Counted from the first letter of the stretch, positions 10,828 to 21,834 are shown. The stretch is DNA of 64,000 nucleotides from Hysterium pulicare CBS 123377 (GCA_000467715.1 AJFK01000089.1:1-64000); one strand, 5' to 3'. The notes: generated from the sequence alone by a model not told the origin. Numbers and translations: made by a program.

Positions 10828-11535
10828 TCTGATTGGATTTGTGGGACGCTCGCTGGATGGCCAGTCGGGAGTGGTTGCGAATGTTTACAGCAGAAGAACA
10901 AGTTGGAGCGAGCGGCGAGCAGGCTGGGCTAGTGAAAGCGGTGGTGAATATGAATGAGTCCAATGAGAAGACTAGCTATGTAAATCTTTAAGAATGAAGT
11001 AAGTGATTGTGGTGTGGCTTTCAACCAAACATGCCGGAGAAAAGGGTGTGCATTCGAAAATACTGAACAGCCGTGAAGTCTGACGCTTTGCAGTCTACAA
11101 GGAAACCACGTTGAAGGAAAAAGTGAAGGAAAGCAAGTGCGACTTTCTAAGCATAGAAAGCGAACAGTTTTACCAACATTACCGTCCTCCAGACTCTAAT
11201 GTACATACTACGCCGGCCATCACTCTTCTTTCATGCCTTGAACCTTTTGACCCCGTTTGCTCCTTCCAAGTACCTCTGTGTCAACTCTTCACCTCCATAG
11301 TCTTCATCAGCGAAGTGAGAAAGAGGGTCAAAGAGTCACTTCGTTTCCTCTCCACTGCAAGGATAGAGCTCAGGAGTTGCAAAAGACCACGTCAAGTCGA
11401 GCGGGCAGAAATGGTTCAGAATACTACAGAGCAGACGAGCAAGAAGTGTTGGTACAGGATCGAGACCTCTCCGCCATAGTTCACAACTCACTCAACGGCC
11501 CGCCATTTCACCCATTCTTCATAATGATACCTGTT
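10828..11535. other. Intergenic region
   Basis: About 0.7 kb. Overlapping plus-strand frames at 11111-11559 lack any recognisable product and are probably non-coding. Nothing else supported. Confidence 0.35.
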
Positions 11536-12309
11536 TCAAACCCCTTGATTGAGCCCTAGCTCCTTCGCCTTTTCAGCCAGTCTCATCCGTTGGGACATCT
11601 CCATCCAATCCCGGAAACGGCCCCCACCAGGAACGTATCTCAGCATCCAAAGACACCGGGTTTCAAAAGTCCGACCCATCCAGACCTCCATCTCCGTTCT
11701 CATGTACTGGATATGCTTATCCGGGTCAACAGAGTCAAGTCCCTGAATTCCATGACCGTTGAGTAAGTATCCGTACACGCCATCGATGAAGCAATCAGTA
11801 GCACAACACCCTAGAAAGGTCTTGAGGAGGCGGAAATTCAGCCACCAGGGTAGGAAACGGGGAAGGAGAATTTTGGCGAAGATGACGTTGAAGAGTGCTG
11901 CATCAAGCGCCCATAGGTTAACGTATGAGGGCGCGGGGTCCCGCTTTGCTCTCAGCATGCGAGGTAGGAGGTATCGTGGGAGACCGCGCTGCTCGAAGTC
12001 GATGATGAGAGAGGAGTAGTGGACGAAGCATGTTGCCCGTGCTGCGGCATGGAAGGTCTCGAATAAGAGGTAGAAGGAATCGAGGGTGTGGAGAGGGGTT
12101 TTGTGCGTTGCCTCAACCGTAGAGATAACCTTCTGTTTGAAGAAATCTAGGCGGTGTCGTGTGTAGAGGCTTATTTGGCCGGGGAAGAAGTAGTGTATGC
12201 CGAAGAGACCGATGATAGGGATACTGAACAGAAGCCAGAGGAGGATGTTAGCGAAGGGGTCTTCTTTCGGTTGTATAGGCAGATTCTTGTCCGTGGTCGG
12301 TCTTTCCAT
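11536..12309 (-). CDS. Orphan membrane-associated protein, 257 residues
   Basis: Single exon from ATG 12309 (MERPTTDK). A strong helix lies at residues about 23-43 (ILLWLLFSIPIIGLFGIHYF). Further moderately hydrophobic stretches follow, including NVIFAKILLPRFLPWWLNF near residue 137. Three cysteines cluster in FLGCCATDCF, and the C-terminus is basic/amphipathic (RMRLAEKAKELGLNQ). No known family recognised. It continues the minus-strand run of membrane-protein genes. It could be a peripheral enzyme of an unknown type, but no catalytic signature is visible. Confidence 0.6.
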   Translation of the reverse strand: MERPTTDKNLPIQPKEDPFANILLWLLFSIPIIGLFGIHYFFPGQISLYTRHRLDFFKQKVISTVEATHKTPLHTLDSFYLLFETFHAAARATCFVHYSSLIIDFEQRGLPRYLLPRMLRAKRDPAPSYVNLWALDAALFNVIFAKILLPRFLPWWLNFRLLKTFLGCCATDCFIDGVYGYLLNGHGIQGLDSVDPDKHIQYMRTEMEVWMGRTFETRCLWMLRYVPGGGRFRDWMEMSQRMRLAEKAKELGLNQGV

Positions 12310-12678
12310 GGCTGAGAGTCAAGGTAAATGGATATCGTAGACGAACGGCTTTGCGTTGAGTAGGAAAATGAAATCTTCTTTCTAATCAGGTTATTTGGCC
12401 TTCATAACGGCACCGCACAAGTTTGCGAAACAAGTGAAACGAGTGACGGAAGTAGTCAGACGGGGGAACAACTTGAAGTGATTTTGCCAGGATACCCTAT
12501 TGCCCGAAAGAACCTAAAGTGAGTGAATACTCACCCTACCTACCAGCCAGTCGCAAAATGAGTGTCAATCTCAACAACGTCCCGATTATCCCTCCTATCG
12601 CGTCCTGAGAATTTTCCTCACCGCCATTTTCCTTCTTATCCTACTTATGTATGCTCGTGGCCGAGCCATACAAACGAA
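12310..12678. other. Intergenic spacer
   Basis: Contains the presumed promoter of the 11536-12309 gene and the 3' end of the next one. No distinct elements seen. Confidence 0.35.
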
Positions 12679-13593
12679 TCATTTCAACAAGCCAAGTCTA
12701 CGAGCCCACACTTCAATGACCCAATTCCTCACAGCTTCCGAAATAGGATTTGATGAAGTGGCCAGTCCTTGAGTCTGACCTTGGACATTACTCGGCGCAA
12801 AAGAACAGTGGGTTTCAATCTGATTCATAGAGGTGACATGGACGAGAAACCAAGTGATGCAAACCACAAGGATACCAGCCCCGCCAAAAGCCTCGTAAGA
12901 CAAATCCCACGGCGCCGGTATTTCGAAGAGAAAGAATGGAGATGAAACGATCAGAAGACTGATTAAAGACCTCACATTAAAGAGAAACGGAGGGCCGCCG
13001 CAGAAAACCTGGAGTTTAGTTGCTAGCTGTCTTCGTGACTCCCCTGGCGTGTGGTGGCGTCTCATGACCCGCACAGCCTGGCGATAGCATGTAAAGATAG
13101 CGCAGAGAAGGAGAATGATTGCACTCATCAATGTGAGTTTGAAAAGCCGGGGGATCGAGGAGAATAGCCAGCGGATATAGATTGTCGAGTAGATATACAT
13201 CGCCTTGAACCCTAGCGGTATGCCAATCGAAGCATGTTCGAATACTTGATACGCAGTCCATGAGAGAAAAACCGGAAGGATGACGAAGATAGTAATGAGG
13301 ACATCGTAGGTCTGCTCCTTGAACTCCTCATCGGTGCGCCATAAGTAGACTGCGGCAGAGTAGGTTACTGCAGCCACAGGTACACACGTTATCATCGATC
13401 GCCAACCGTTTCTTCTTCTACATCCAGTCATGGCCTCCCAGATCGAAACCAGTAACACGAGGAGATAGCCATAGGCGAAAATGCGAACGAAAACATAGAA
13501 TTCCGATTCTGCTCTAACGATAGTATAGAACCAGATGCATAGGCCACAGGCTGATATGATCGCGCAGCTCTCGAGAGCCCGGAGTAGGTTCAT
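12679..13593 (-). CDS. Orphan polytopic membrane protein, about 304 residues
   Basis: The first ATG of the frame is at 13593 (MNLLRALESC). The frame stays open a further 53 codons upstream without an ATG, so a missing first exon is possible. About seven to eight hydrophobic segments are visible, among them AIISACGLCIWFYTIV, IFAYGYLLVLLVSIWEA, DVLITIFVILPVFLSWTAY, LTLMSAIILLLCAIF, SLISLLIVSSPFFLFEI and GAGILVVCITWFLVHV. Loops are short and basic (MRRHH, SRRQLATK). The profile fits a transporter-like or sensor-like protein, but no family signature was found. It is the last and largest member of the membrane-protein cluster. Confidence 0.6.
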   Translation of the reverse strand: MNLLRALESCAIISACGLCIWFYTIVRAESEFYVFVRIFAYGYLLVLLVSIWEAMTGCRRRNGWRSMITCVPVAAVTYSAAVYLWRTDEEFKEQTYDVLITIFVILPVFLSWTAYQVFEHASIGIPLGFKAMYIYSTIYIRWLFSSIPRLFKLTLMSAIILLLCAIFTCYRQAVRVMRRHHTPGESRRQLATKLQVFCGGPPFLFNVRSLISLLIVSSPFFLFEIPAPWDLSYEAFGGAGILVVCITWFLVHVTSMNQIETHCSFAPSNVQGQTQGLATSSNPISEAVRNWVIEVWARRLGLLK

Positions 13594-14621
13594 GTCGAAG
13601 CGCAAGGAACAGAAGGAAGGTTGAGCTGTGCCACTCCGATCAAGTTGGTCTGTAGGCTTGAGAAGGAAAGAAGGTATTTTTATATCCACTCTGGCAACCT
13701 GTGGTACTGTAGCAGATTCAACAGTGAACTCGTCAACACTTTCACCGTACAAGTGACCTGAAATCTAGTCAGCTTATGAATCATCGGTGGTGTTCTACTC
13801 ACGTCAAAAAAATAAATGAATTCCATTCACGATTAGAGGAAGTCTGGTGAATGACAATGAATAAGTCCCAAACAGTGAAAAGAATCCAAATCTTCCCCTT
13901 CACAAGTCCCCACGGGGTAAACTAGCGCTTATGTGGTAGGGCTAGAATGCGCTCGATTGTCTATTGGACAGCAATCTAAATGTCTTGGCCAGGAATCAAC
14001 ATTTTTGTGGAAAGTTACTGAACTGGGAAGTGGTGTTCCTTGGCAGGTGAATGTGAATCTTTGGCTGGTAGACGTGAAGGCGGGGGCGGCAAGCTGGGGG
14101 TACTGAGAGGTGAATGTGAGTCTTGGACATGTTTCGACCAAAGCATGTCTCCGCATGCCCTCAGGGCGGTGAACTGGATTTGATGCACGGCACGGAGGTC
14201 AATCCAACACCGTATGAGGAAGGAAACTTTCTAGAGATGCCGGAGGGAAGGCCGAGGATTATCTGTAACTAGATGGATGGGAATGCCAGCGTAAGCGGCT
14301 AGTGGATGAAACTAGCGGGTGTTCGCTATGTAATTTTCCTAACGAGTACATAGAATGTAATTTGGTGTTGCTACAATACACGCAATTGCATGTTAATCTC
14401 TGTGAAGACAGTAAATGCATGGTACCTTGTTAATAGACAAGAACCTCTAGTCCGAACAATTACTGACCATAGCCGTAATAGACCTGAAGTTCCCAAGTCC
14501 CGAAAATAAGTAGGATATGCCGTCTCATACTTTGAAACGACTTGCCATATCTCCAGAGTTGAACACATTTTGGATTCTCTCTCCTTCTCCCAGTTGTAAG
14601 AAATGATCCCATCAATCATTT
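13594..14621. other. Intergenic region with short imperfect repeats
   Basis: About 1 kb. Near 14047-14130 the string AGGTGAATGTGA plus a TCTTGG-like tail occurs twice, with a related GTAGACGTGAA between. A 75-codon minus frame (13929-14156) is made of these repeats and is not called. Otherwise nothing recognised. Confidence 0.35.
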
Positions 14622-15982
14622 TCACTCCATATCATCATCACCAGCGAAAGCTAAAGCCTGCGCAGTATGGGCCCCGTTGACGGCAAGCGCATCCGCGGCG
14701 TTGTTTCCAGCGTTGTCCGCATGGCCCTTTAGCCACGTGAACTGAGTCGTCGCCCTGCATAGTACTCGTTCATCAATCCTGTTGAGAATTGGTTCGATGA
14801 GATCCCGATTATCGACCGGCTTGCCCGACGAGCTCTTCCATCCATTGGAGCGCCATTTCTGGAACCATATCGTCACGCAATTGATGGCGTAATTGCTGTC
14901 GCTGAAGATTTGGACTTTCCGATCGATTGGGGCAATGTCGAGAGCGCGTTGAAGTGCGGCCAACTCAGCGCGCTGATTTGTTTGTCGTAGTCCTGGGAGT
15001 GGTTCTGATAGATTTCTGTAATATTGTTGTCAGGTGCATGGTCAGCGTGACGGCAGGAAAGGGCAACAAACCTTGGATCATTTTTCCCGAAATACACGCC
15101 AACCCCAGCGACAGCGCCCTTCTGACCATTGCCCAATGCGCTGCCGTCCGTATAGATCTGCAGCACTCCTTTGGAATCTCCAGTCGGGTGCATTTTCATG
15201 GCGTTCAGTTGTTGCTCAGTCTTATGTTCCACCTTACCGTTGATGGGATTGAATGTGATCGTCCGATCGAACCCATCTTCAGCATCTGGAGGTAGTGGGC
15301 CTGTACCGGGTTCTATATCCTCCTGCATCGAGCCATAAGGAGTGGTTCCAACGCTGGTTCCATCATTCTTCTTCTGCTTCTTCGAAGCCATGTCCCCGAC
15401 CTTACAACCCTTGCGACCATCGAGTATCGATATCTCTGAATCAACATCTCCATCCCCATTGCTGTTTCCAATCACATCCCCTAGAATGATGCCTTTGCCA
15501 GCTGCAACGAATGCGTCGGCCTCCGCTCGAGTCGAAAAGCTCTTGTGTTTTGGAGCTTTCCAGCCCGTTATTTGTTTCTGTGCCGATGGCCAATCTGTAT
15601 AGACTCCGGGAACGCGCCCAGATTGTACCGCGTAATATTTGGAAGCATTCGAATTCGTAGATTTGGGGGTTTCATTCCGGAGGAAAGCCTCAGCTTCATG
15701 GAGGGATGTGAATGATTTGACTAGAATGCCCTATGGTCAGCATAATGAACTAGCAGACTTTCTGTGCAACTCACATATGGCACCTTTGAATCCTTTGATC
15801 TGTGCCATACAGTCCGGCCAGCTATGGTATATTCCTGGTTTGTGGCCTTCCCTGACTGTGTAGAACTTCGGCGCGTCTCCTCGCTTTCTCTTCGTCCCCG
15901 ATGACGCGGTTGTGCTGGCCGATAGGGATAGTACCTCGTCTATGTCTGCACCATTGACGTTTGGCGTTTTCGATTTGGCCAT
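14622..15982 (-). CDS. RNH1: Ribonuclease H1 with two hybrid-binding domains
   Basis: Degrades RNA in RNA-DNA hybrids in the nucleus and probably mitochondria. Exons are 15775-15982, 15072-15720 and 14622-15015 (minus), giving 416 residues with introns of 54 and 56 nt. Two caulimovirus-VI-type hybrid-binding domains lie at residues about 39-85 (KFYTVREGHKPGIYHSW; spliced GAI-FKSF restores the usual ending) and about 97-140 (YYAVQSGRVPGVYTDW). The RNase H fold follows an acidic linker. Catalytic residues are visible in order: IYTDGSALGNG, QRAELAALQ, IFSDSNYAIN and HADNAGNNAADAL. This double-domain plan matches yeast Rnh1. The start at 15982 is the first ATG before the first domain. No clear mitochondrial presequence is seen. 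Confidence 0.95.
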
Positions 15983-16865
15983 GATACTTCTTCGTAGGGT
16001 TTGCAGGGAAGCCGCACCAAGTTGATGAGATGAGATGAGATGGTAAAAGAGAGAGAAAAGATGAGCGAAGGTGGGGGATAGAGGCCTTCCTTTATGTAGG
16101 GTGGGGTGTGGTAAGTGAGGAGATTTGAGGTAGGCAGTGGCCCAAAGAAGGAGAAGGGGGGTAGGGTACCTCCCCTCCCTCCATGTCACACGCAAATGGC
16201 ACGCACCCAACACTTTCACTCCTTTCAAAGCTGGAGCAAGTGAGCAATTAAGGGCCAAGGGCATTCGATGAAATAGAGTCTCGCATAGCATCGACAACTA
16301 CCGATCAGTTGTCGTCTCTCCCGTGACCCTAAAGCAAACCCCACAAAGCGGATGCGGGTAAGTTCCAAGGTTGTTTGTAAATGCTTAACGGGGACGTGCA
16401 CGTAATAATGGAGAGCTTGTAAGTCTCATGCCTTTGTACGACATACCTTCAACAAGTGATCGTAAAGGTGGTGACCTATAGCTGCAGAGCATAACTGCTC
16501 CCATTAATTCCGGGGCTCGGGGGTGCAGATGCCCTCATCAAGCCTCTCTAGAAAAGTGCTTAGGTACTAGAGCCCGTGCACGTGCCTGGGTACTGTGTTC
16601 GAAAAGGTATAGGCTTACAAGCAGCATACTCGCATCCTCATACCCAGTCGTCTCCCGAGACCCCCGACCCCACAAAGCACAAGGACAGCGGGCAGCCTCT
16701 TTTTCCTGGCCTCCCTTGCTCTAACAGACCTCATCCATACACTTTCATGGTACTCCCATTGTCGTGGTAACATGCGCCTTCATATTCGGAACAAAGCCTT
16801 CAACTTCCATTAACAGAAGGTCTCGCCCAATCGAGAACAATTAACCATCTTGGCTAGTTAGCATC
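15983..16865. other. Divergent promoter region of RNH1 and the DUF202 gene
   Basis: The first 150 bases are pyrimidine-rich on the RNH1 strand and fit a leader. No other gene or RNA was recognised. Confidence 0.4.
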
Positions 16866-17339
16866 ATGTTTGAGGTAAGGCATACTACTTGGCAGCAAAG
16901 AGAGTCTATCGAATGCTCATTACACGGCTCCTAGGGACGACATGCAGCCGACAGATACCAGCTCCGCCTCCATCGTGCGCGTTCAGTGGTCCTCACACCA
17001 GCGGAGCTTGTAGACATCCGAGCCCAGCAAAGGACATTCGAAGGAGCCTACATTCGCACAGCTCTTGGCCAGTTCTCCTTTTCGCTCATAGTCCTGAAGA
17101 TCTTCACCTCCGAGTTCTACTCCATCGGCGCCCTCTTCGCGGTATACGGAGCGGGGATATTGTTCACTAGTCTTTTCCGGCGGCAGCAAGGAAACAAGCA
17201 ATTCTTCTCGGAGGTAGGCGAGGATGGGTTGCACCGGAAGAAGTTCAGGACCAGCGGCAATGTTGTATCAGTGTTGACGGCGCTCAGCATAGCTGCATAT
17301 ACTTGTCTACTTGTCCTCACACTGAAGCTGAAGAGTTGA
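16866..17339 (+). CDS. DUF202-family small membrane protein, 137 residues
   Basis: Exons 16866-16874 (only MFE) and 16935-17339, joined across a 60-nt intron (GTAAGG...CTAG). The protein has the DUF202 core: VDIRAQQRTFEGAYIRTALG, then a helix FSFSLIVLKIF, a second helix IGALFAVYGAGILFTSLF, a polar stretch, and a third helix VVSVLTALSIAAYTCLLVL. The Arg-Thr-Phe...Arg-Thr-Ala pattern is the family signature. Length is normal for fungal members. DUF202 proteins are small membrane proteins of unknown molecular role found from bacteria to fungi. The short first exon is inferred because the upstream frame is closed by TAG directly before GGACGA. Confidence 0.85.
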
Positions 17340-18177
17340 AGGAACAGGAATGCCGCAGACGGATTTGGCATACCAAGGCTTGGGATTGTTCCACGTCAGA
17401 CGTCGGAACTTGGACTGGTACAAGGCCGTGTAATTGCGAGGCGAATTACGACCATATAGCGGTGCTTTGGAAGGGCCCCCTATAGACTTGGTAATGACCC
17501 CGACAGACTGGATGGGAAACAAGTCGCATGCGTAGTCGCATTGTCACATTATCTGAAGCAAAGTATGTACCATGGGCCATGGGCCATGGCGGGGTCCAGT
17601 GGAGCCGTGTTCCTTAACAGATTTGGTGTATCGTACCTCAGGCGTGGTCATTCGGCCGGCAAGGCTGTCTGACAACAAATCTGCCTGCCTGTTCCCGCGG
17701 TGCAGCGTGCAATATTGATTGGCGTTCCAAGGTCGTGGGGGTGTTGCTGCTCTGTACGCGTGCCAAGGGTGAATTACTACATTAACACCGAGTGCGCAAC
17801 ACGACAAGAGATTTCCATTTACACCCAAGGTTTTGATGTACCATCTTGGTGCTCAGCTATCCCCCGTCCGCTCTGACTGTACCTTTTGAGCGGACGGTGG
17901 ATCTCTGTGATTCATATCAGATCAATTTCAAAAACTTCTTTCGCAACCGGCGAGATCAACCCTCCGTGTATTTAACGGACGTCCTTCGCATCCAACCACC
18001 ACAAATCAAGACACCCGCCCCAGACCTTCTCGGAACACTTGACCTCGTCCACGCAAGGCGCTCCACCCCCGACAGCCCCGGCGTTACCAAGGCCCGTTGC
18101 ATACCCTTTGGCATTAGCCAATCAGAGTGCTCCGGCTTGGCTTTGTCAATCGAGCTTGCCCCAGAGCCACCGACGCC
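17340..18177. other. Intergenic region / PFKFB leader
   Basis: Contains three head-to-tail CCATGG palindromes at about 17570-17588. From about 17990 the sequence is pyrimidine-rich, as in a leader of the following gene. An in-frame upstream extension of the PFKFB frame reaches 18127 but without an ATG. Confidence 0.4.
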
Positions 18178-20331
18178 ATGCCTTTAATGACTTCGGACCA
18201 GATTTCTTCCAGTCGCAAATCTTCAACCTCTAATCCTCAATCCACACGCAGATATAGTCAGCTCTCCGAATTCGCCAAATCAGTCCTTATGAGCAACATT
18301 CCTCCGTCCGGACCAGACGCCACTATCCCTCATCAAACTTACCCCAACGGAGAAGTGCGTCCCGCTTCAACTATTCCTTCAATACCTTCTGCGCCCATCT
18401 CTACTCGCAGTATACCTCCCTCTATCGCCATCCCACACCCTGTGGCGGATTTGAAGCCACCTCCGATTATCAGCGGGCAACATGCGCAGAACGTAGGGAA
18501 AAATGGCGTTGGACCTGCTCTCAGCGATACACCTTTGCCATCTGCCCAGGGCAGTCCCAAAATGTTGGCGATGCGAACCAATTCCGGCGCATCTACTCCT
18601 CGAATGCGCCCAACAACCCTCGACATCCCCGGCTTGACCAAATCCAAAGTCTCCCCGGATGGCAAGATATCACAACGAGATGTCGGCTCCAAGCTAGTCA
18701 TCATCATGGTTGGCCTACCGGCCCGAGGCAAAAGTTACATCACGAAGAAGATGACAAGATACTTGAACTGGCTCCAACACGACACTAGAGTTTTCAATGT
18801 TGGTGAGAAACGTCGCGATGCTGCAGGTGGACAGGGGCGACACGCTTCCAACTTGGCAACGGTCCAGACCATCGAATCTACTGGGATCGCGAGCATACCG
18901 GACAAGCCGCCATTCGATACACCACAGTTGGCTGCGAGAATGCTCATCAACGGAGGATCTACGGCAGAACATGGGCTCGACCCTCTCCATTTACCAAGCC
19001 CTATTCAATCACACCACGAGGAAGTTGGAAATGACATGACCGAGGCGCAGGAGAGAAAAGATGGCGAGCCTATGGATCAATCCGCGAGTTTCTTTGACCC
19101 TGGAAATAAGAAAGCAGCCGAATTCCGTGAGCAGTGTGCTATGGAAACCCTCGATGAGCTCCTGGAGTACATATTAACCGGGAATGGCTCTGTCGGAATC
19201 TTCGATGCCACTAACAGCACCCTCGCGCGAAGAAAGAAGATCATGACAAGGATCCGAGAACGAGCCGGCCCTGAACTCAACGTTCTCTTCGTCGAAAGCG
19301 TTTGTCAAGACCCAACTTTACTCGAGTCCAACATGCGGCTCAAATTGTCAGGACCTGATTACGAAGGGAAGGATCCAGTCGCCGCCCTGGAAGATTTCAA
19401 GAAGCGTGTAGCCAACTATGAAAAGGGTTACGTGCCTCTCGGTGACTACGAGGAAGAGAACAACATGCCCTACGTCAAGATGATCGATGTGGGTCGCAAA
19501 GTAATCTCGCACCAAATCAAGGGTTTTCTCGCCGGCCAGGCCGTATACTATCTCCTCAACTTCAATCTCTCCCCCCGGATGATCTGGATCACGCGCCACG
19601 GTGAGTCTCTGGACAACGTTGCTGGCAAGATTGGTGGCGACTCTGATCTCAGCGAGAATGGTAAGAAGTATGCTCAAGCAATGGCCAGATTCGTTGACCA
19701 GGAGCGTGCGAAGTGGGAAGTTCATCAGCTGGATAAAGCTGCCAACACGCATTTCCCACCTCATCCAGGTGACCACACGCCTCCAAACCCACACTATGAA
19801 CACGAGGCCGAGCCCAAAAACTTCTGCGTCTGGACGTCAATGCTAAATCGAAGCATTCAGTCTGCTGAGTACTTCAACGAGGAAATGTTCGAAGTAAAGC
19901 AAATGCGCATGCTCGATGAACTCAACGGTGGAATCATGGAGGGTATGACATACGATGAAATCAAAACTAAGTATGCAGAAGAATACGATCGTCGACGACA
20001 GGACAAGCTAGCCTACCGCTATCCAGGCCCTGGTGGCGAAGGCTACCTCGATGTCATCAATCGTGTCCGAACCGTCATTGTTGAACTCGAAAGAATGACC
20101 GACCACTGCCTTCTCGTCACTCATCGCTCCGTCGCGCGCGTTCTCCTCGCATACTTCCGAGGCTTGAAGCGCGAAGATGTCGCAGACCTCGACTGTCCGC
20201 TCGGCATGCTTTATCAGCTCGAACCCAAGCCTTACGGAGTAGAATTCAAGGCATGGCGGTATAATCCCGCCACGGATGACTTTGACTTGCTTCCCAACTA
20301 CAAGCTCCGTCGTGCGAAGAGCCACCACTAA
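18178..20331 (+). CDS. 6-phosphofructo-2-kinase/fructose-2,6-bisphosphatase, bifunctional
   Basis: Makes and degrades fructose 2,6-bisphosphate, the regulator of glycolysis versus gluconeogenesis. Single exon, 717 residues from the ATG at 18178 (GACGCCATGC context). A Ser/Pro-rich N-terminal region of about 165 residues precedes the kinase, whose P-loop GLPARGKSY lies near residues 179-187. The usual FNVG-(K/R)RR motif is followed by an insertion of roughly 85 residues before SASFFDPGNKKAAEFR. The phosphatase domain has TRHGES with His474, RIGGD-like KIGGDSDLSENG, MLNRSIQSAE, LDELNGGIMEGMTYDEI and LLVTHRSVARVLL, so all catalytic residues are kept. Yeast Pfk26, by contrast, has lost the phosphatase His. 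The protein is therefore predicted to be bifunctional. The N-terminal tail is a likely phosphorylation target. Confidence 0.95.
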   Translation: MPLMTSDQISSSRKSSTSNPQSTRRYSQLSEFAKSVLMSNIPPSGPDATIPHQTYPNGEVRPASTIPSIPSAPISTRSIPPSIAIPHPVADLKPPPIISGQHAQNVGKNGVGPALSDTPLPSAQGSPKMLAMRTNSGASTPRMRPTTLDIPGLTKSKVSPDGKISQRDVGSKLVIIMVGLPARGKSYITKKMTRYLNWLQHDTRVFNVGEKRRDAAGGQGRHASNLATVQTIESTGIASIPDKPPFDTPQLAARMLINGGSTAEHGLDPLHLPSPIQSHHEEVGNDMTEAQERKDGEPMDQSASFFDPGNKKAAEFREQCAMETLDELLEYILTGNGSVGIFDATNSTLARRKKIMTRIRERAGPELNVLFVESVCQDPTLLESNMRLKLSGPDYEGKDPVAALEDFKKRVANYEKGYVPLGDYEEENNMPYVKMIDVGRKVISHQIKGFLAGQAVYYLLNFNLSPRMIWITRHGESLDNVAGKIGGDSDLSENGKKYAQAMARFVDQERAKWEVHQLDKAANTHFPPHPGDHTPPNPHYEHEAEPKNFCVWTSMLNRSIQSAEYFNEEMFEVKQMRMLDELNGGIMEGMTYDEIKTKYAEEYDRRRQDKLAYRYPGPGGEGYLDVINRVRTVIVELERMTDHCLLVTHRSVARVLLAYFRGLKREDVADLDCPLGMLYQLEPKPYGVEFKAWRYNPATDDFDLLPNYKLRRAKSHH

Positions 20332-21652
20332 TTCATCCGTTCTGGAGTTCCCCAACGATTCGAGTTTCTGCAGCCCAAGTTTCGCCTATTGTTTTATTAC
20401 TACTTCCGACTCCTTCATGGTCTCTTTTAATGGCTTATGTTGTATTCTTCATTGCATATTCCTTCATTCGTTCCTTCATTCCTATTCCTTCTTAATTGTA
20501 CTTGATGTTCTCCATAATCCATTCCATTAGCAAGCACGACTTTGTTCGGCATCACATTCCTAGCATTGCATGGGTCGGCGCAACAGGGAGTAAGCGCCGG
20601 AGAGCATATAAGGACACACTGTTTATCGATGTTATGGGTTGGACCTTCAACATGCGCGGTTTATCATGGATCGAGTACATGGAGCGGAAATCGTACATTG
20701 GCGTTCATGGGGCAATGGACGTTGTCCACTTTGTCCATAATTCCGGGCTTGGATATGGCGTTTGCGTTTTCGTTTCTTTGTATATTGTTTTTCCTATTCT
20801 TTTCCTGTGACGGCTGTTTATTCATTTCCTCCGCGATAGCGGGATGCTTCAACCTATGAGACTCCCGGGGAACGCATGGCGCCTTAAGAGATTTTGCATT
20901 TCTCCCTTTTTCTGCCGAGTTTGTCTCATGGAGTTTGAGGGATGGTTTACCTAGATCCGTAGAGTTAGAATGCTGAGGATCATACATTGTTTGAGGAATA
21001 CATTTGATTATCAATCTCATATTTTGTGGCTCGGATAATCCTTCATGCGTCATGCTCTTCTTTTCAATGCTCATCCAACCTTGACCGCCTCACATACCTT
21101 CCACGTGTTCGCTTGGCACGTGCTCCGCCGGTACGAGATTTCTATGAAGTCTTCCCTTTCTCCATCCACAATCCCTCACAATCTGGAAACGAGCACTTCG
21201 CTTCTACTTGGAGACAAAATCACTGCTTACGATGTATGCGTGTCCTGCTGTGTTGGTCTTCAAAGGATAGTCTCCGAAACCATCATGGCTGGAGACCAAC
21301 ATTCAACCAGACCCCCCAATGTAGAGTTTGTCTTGGGAAGCGACAGTCACATCAGACCTGACAAACTCACATGGCTGGGATTGTCGATGAGGCGGAAGGT
21401 TGGGAATTGTGTTTGATTGAACGGTGAGAATGTTCATTATATATCATTGCTGACGAAGAGCTTCGGAAAGCCAAGATCTGGTAGAAGCATCTCGGTGCGA
21501 AGATGAATAGCACCATTAACCGTACAGTTACCCCAAGCCTGGTTGGACGGATTTTAAGTCCAACTCCCGCAAGACCCCATCGTCGAGCGCGTTACTGTGT
21601 TTTCAACCAACCCCTCCACAAGCCCCAACATATGTCGTTGGTATATCAAAAA
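20332..21652. other. PFKFB 3' flank and start of the micro-gene region
   Basis: About 1.3 kb with no convincing gene. The first few hundred bases are T-rich and fit a 3' UTR. Overlapping short frames between 20496 and 21416 occur on both strands but show no domain. A minus-strand TATA-like box at 21436-21445 has no clear ORF assigned. Confidence 0.4.
21436..21445 (-). promoter_or_regulatory. TATA-like box, minus strand
   Basis: Reads GATATATAAT on the minus strand and is followed by a C/A/T-rich leader-like stretch. It is the leftmost of the minus-strand series; no ORF can be assigned without a splice model. Confidence 0.3.
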
Positions 21653-21787
21653 TTAGGTGCTCTCCACGCATATGTGCTTCGACTGGTATGCATTGAAGAC
21701 AAAAACGTCAGACATCACTTGATCGTAAGTGGGAGAGAAATTTCTCGCACCATAGATCTTGTTCTTGGTACTGTACTGACGACCCAT
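21653..21787 (-). CDS. Possible micro-gene, 44 residues
   Basis: ATG at 21787 opens a 44-codon frame (MGRQYSTKNKIYGARNF and on, with YDQVMSDVFVFNAY) about 50 bases downstream of a TATA box on the same strand, with a pyrimidine-rich leader between. No known family; Tyr/Lys-rich start and no membrane helix. It could be the first exon of a longer gene. Support is positional (TATA, leader, ATG) and shared with the neighbouring micro-genes. Confidence 0.25.
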   Translation of the reverse strand: MGRQYSTKNKIYGARNFSPTYDQVMSDVFVFNAYQSKHICVEST

Positions 21788-21834
21788 TCAAGTCTAGAAG
21801 TTGTGGAGGGCAAAGAGAAGGAAGAGTACGGGGG

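Noticed and set aside
13929-14156. 75-codon minus frame built on a short repeat
   Set aside because: Its sequence is only the translated repeat (TFTSQ-type) and it lacks a promoter or homology.
17570-17588. Triple CCATGG palindrome
   Set aside because: Too short and simple to interpret as a regulatory site; noted only as a local repeat.
20496-21416. Overlapping short frames downstream of PFKFB
   Set aside because: T-rich sequence typical of a 3' UTR and no domain in any frame.
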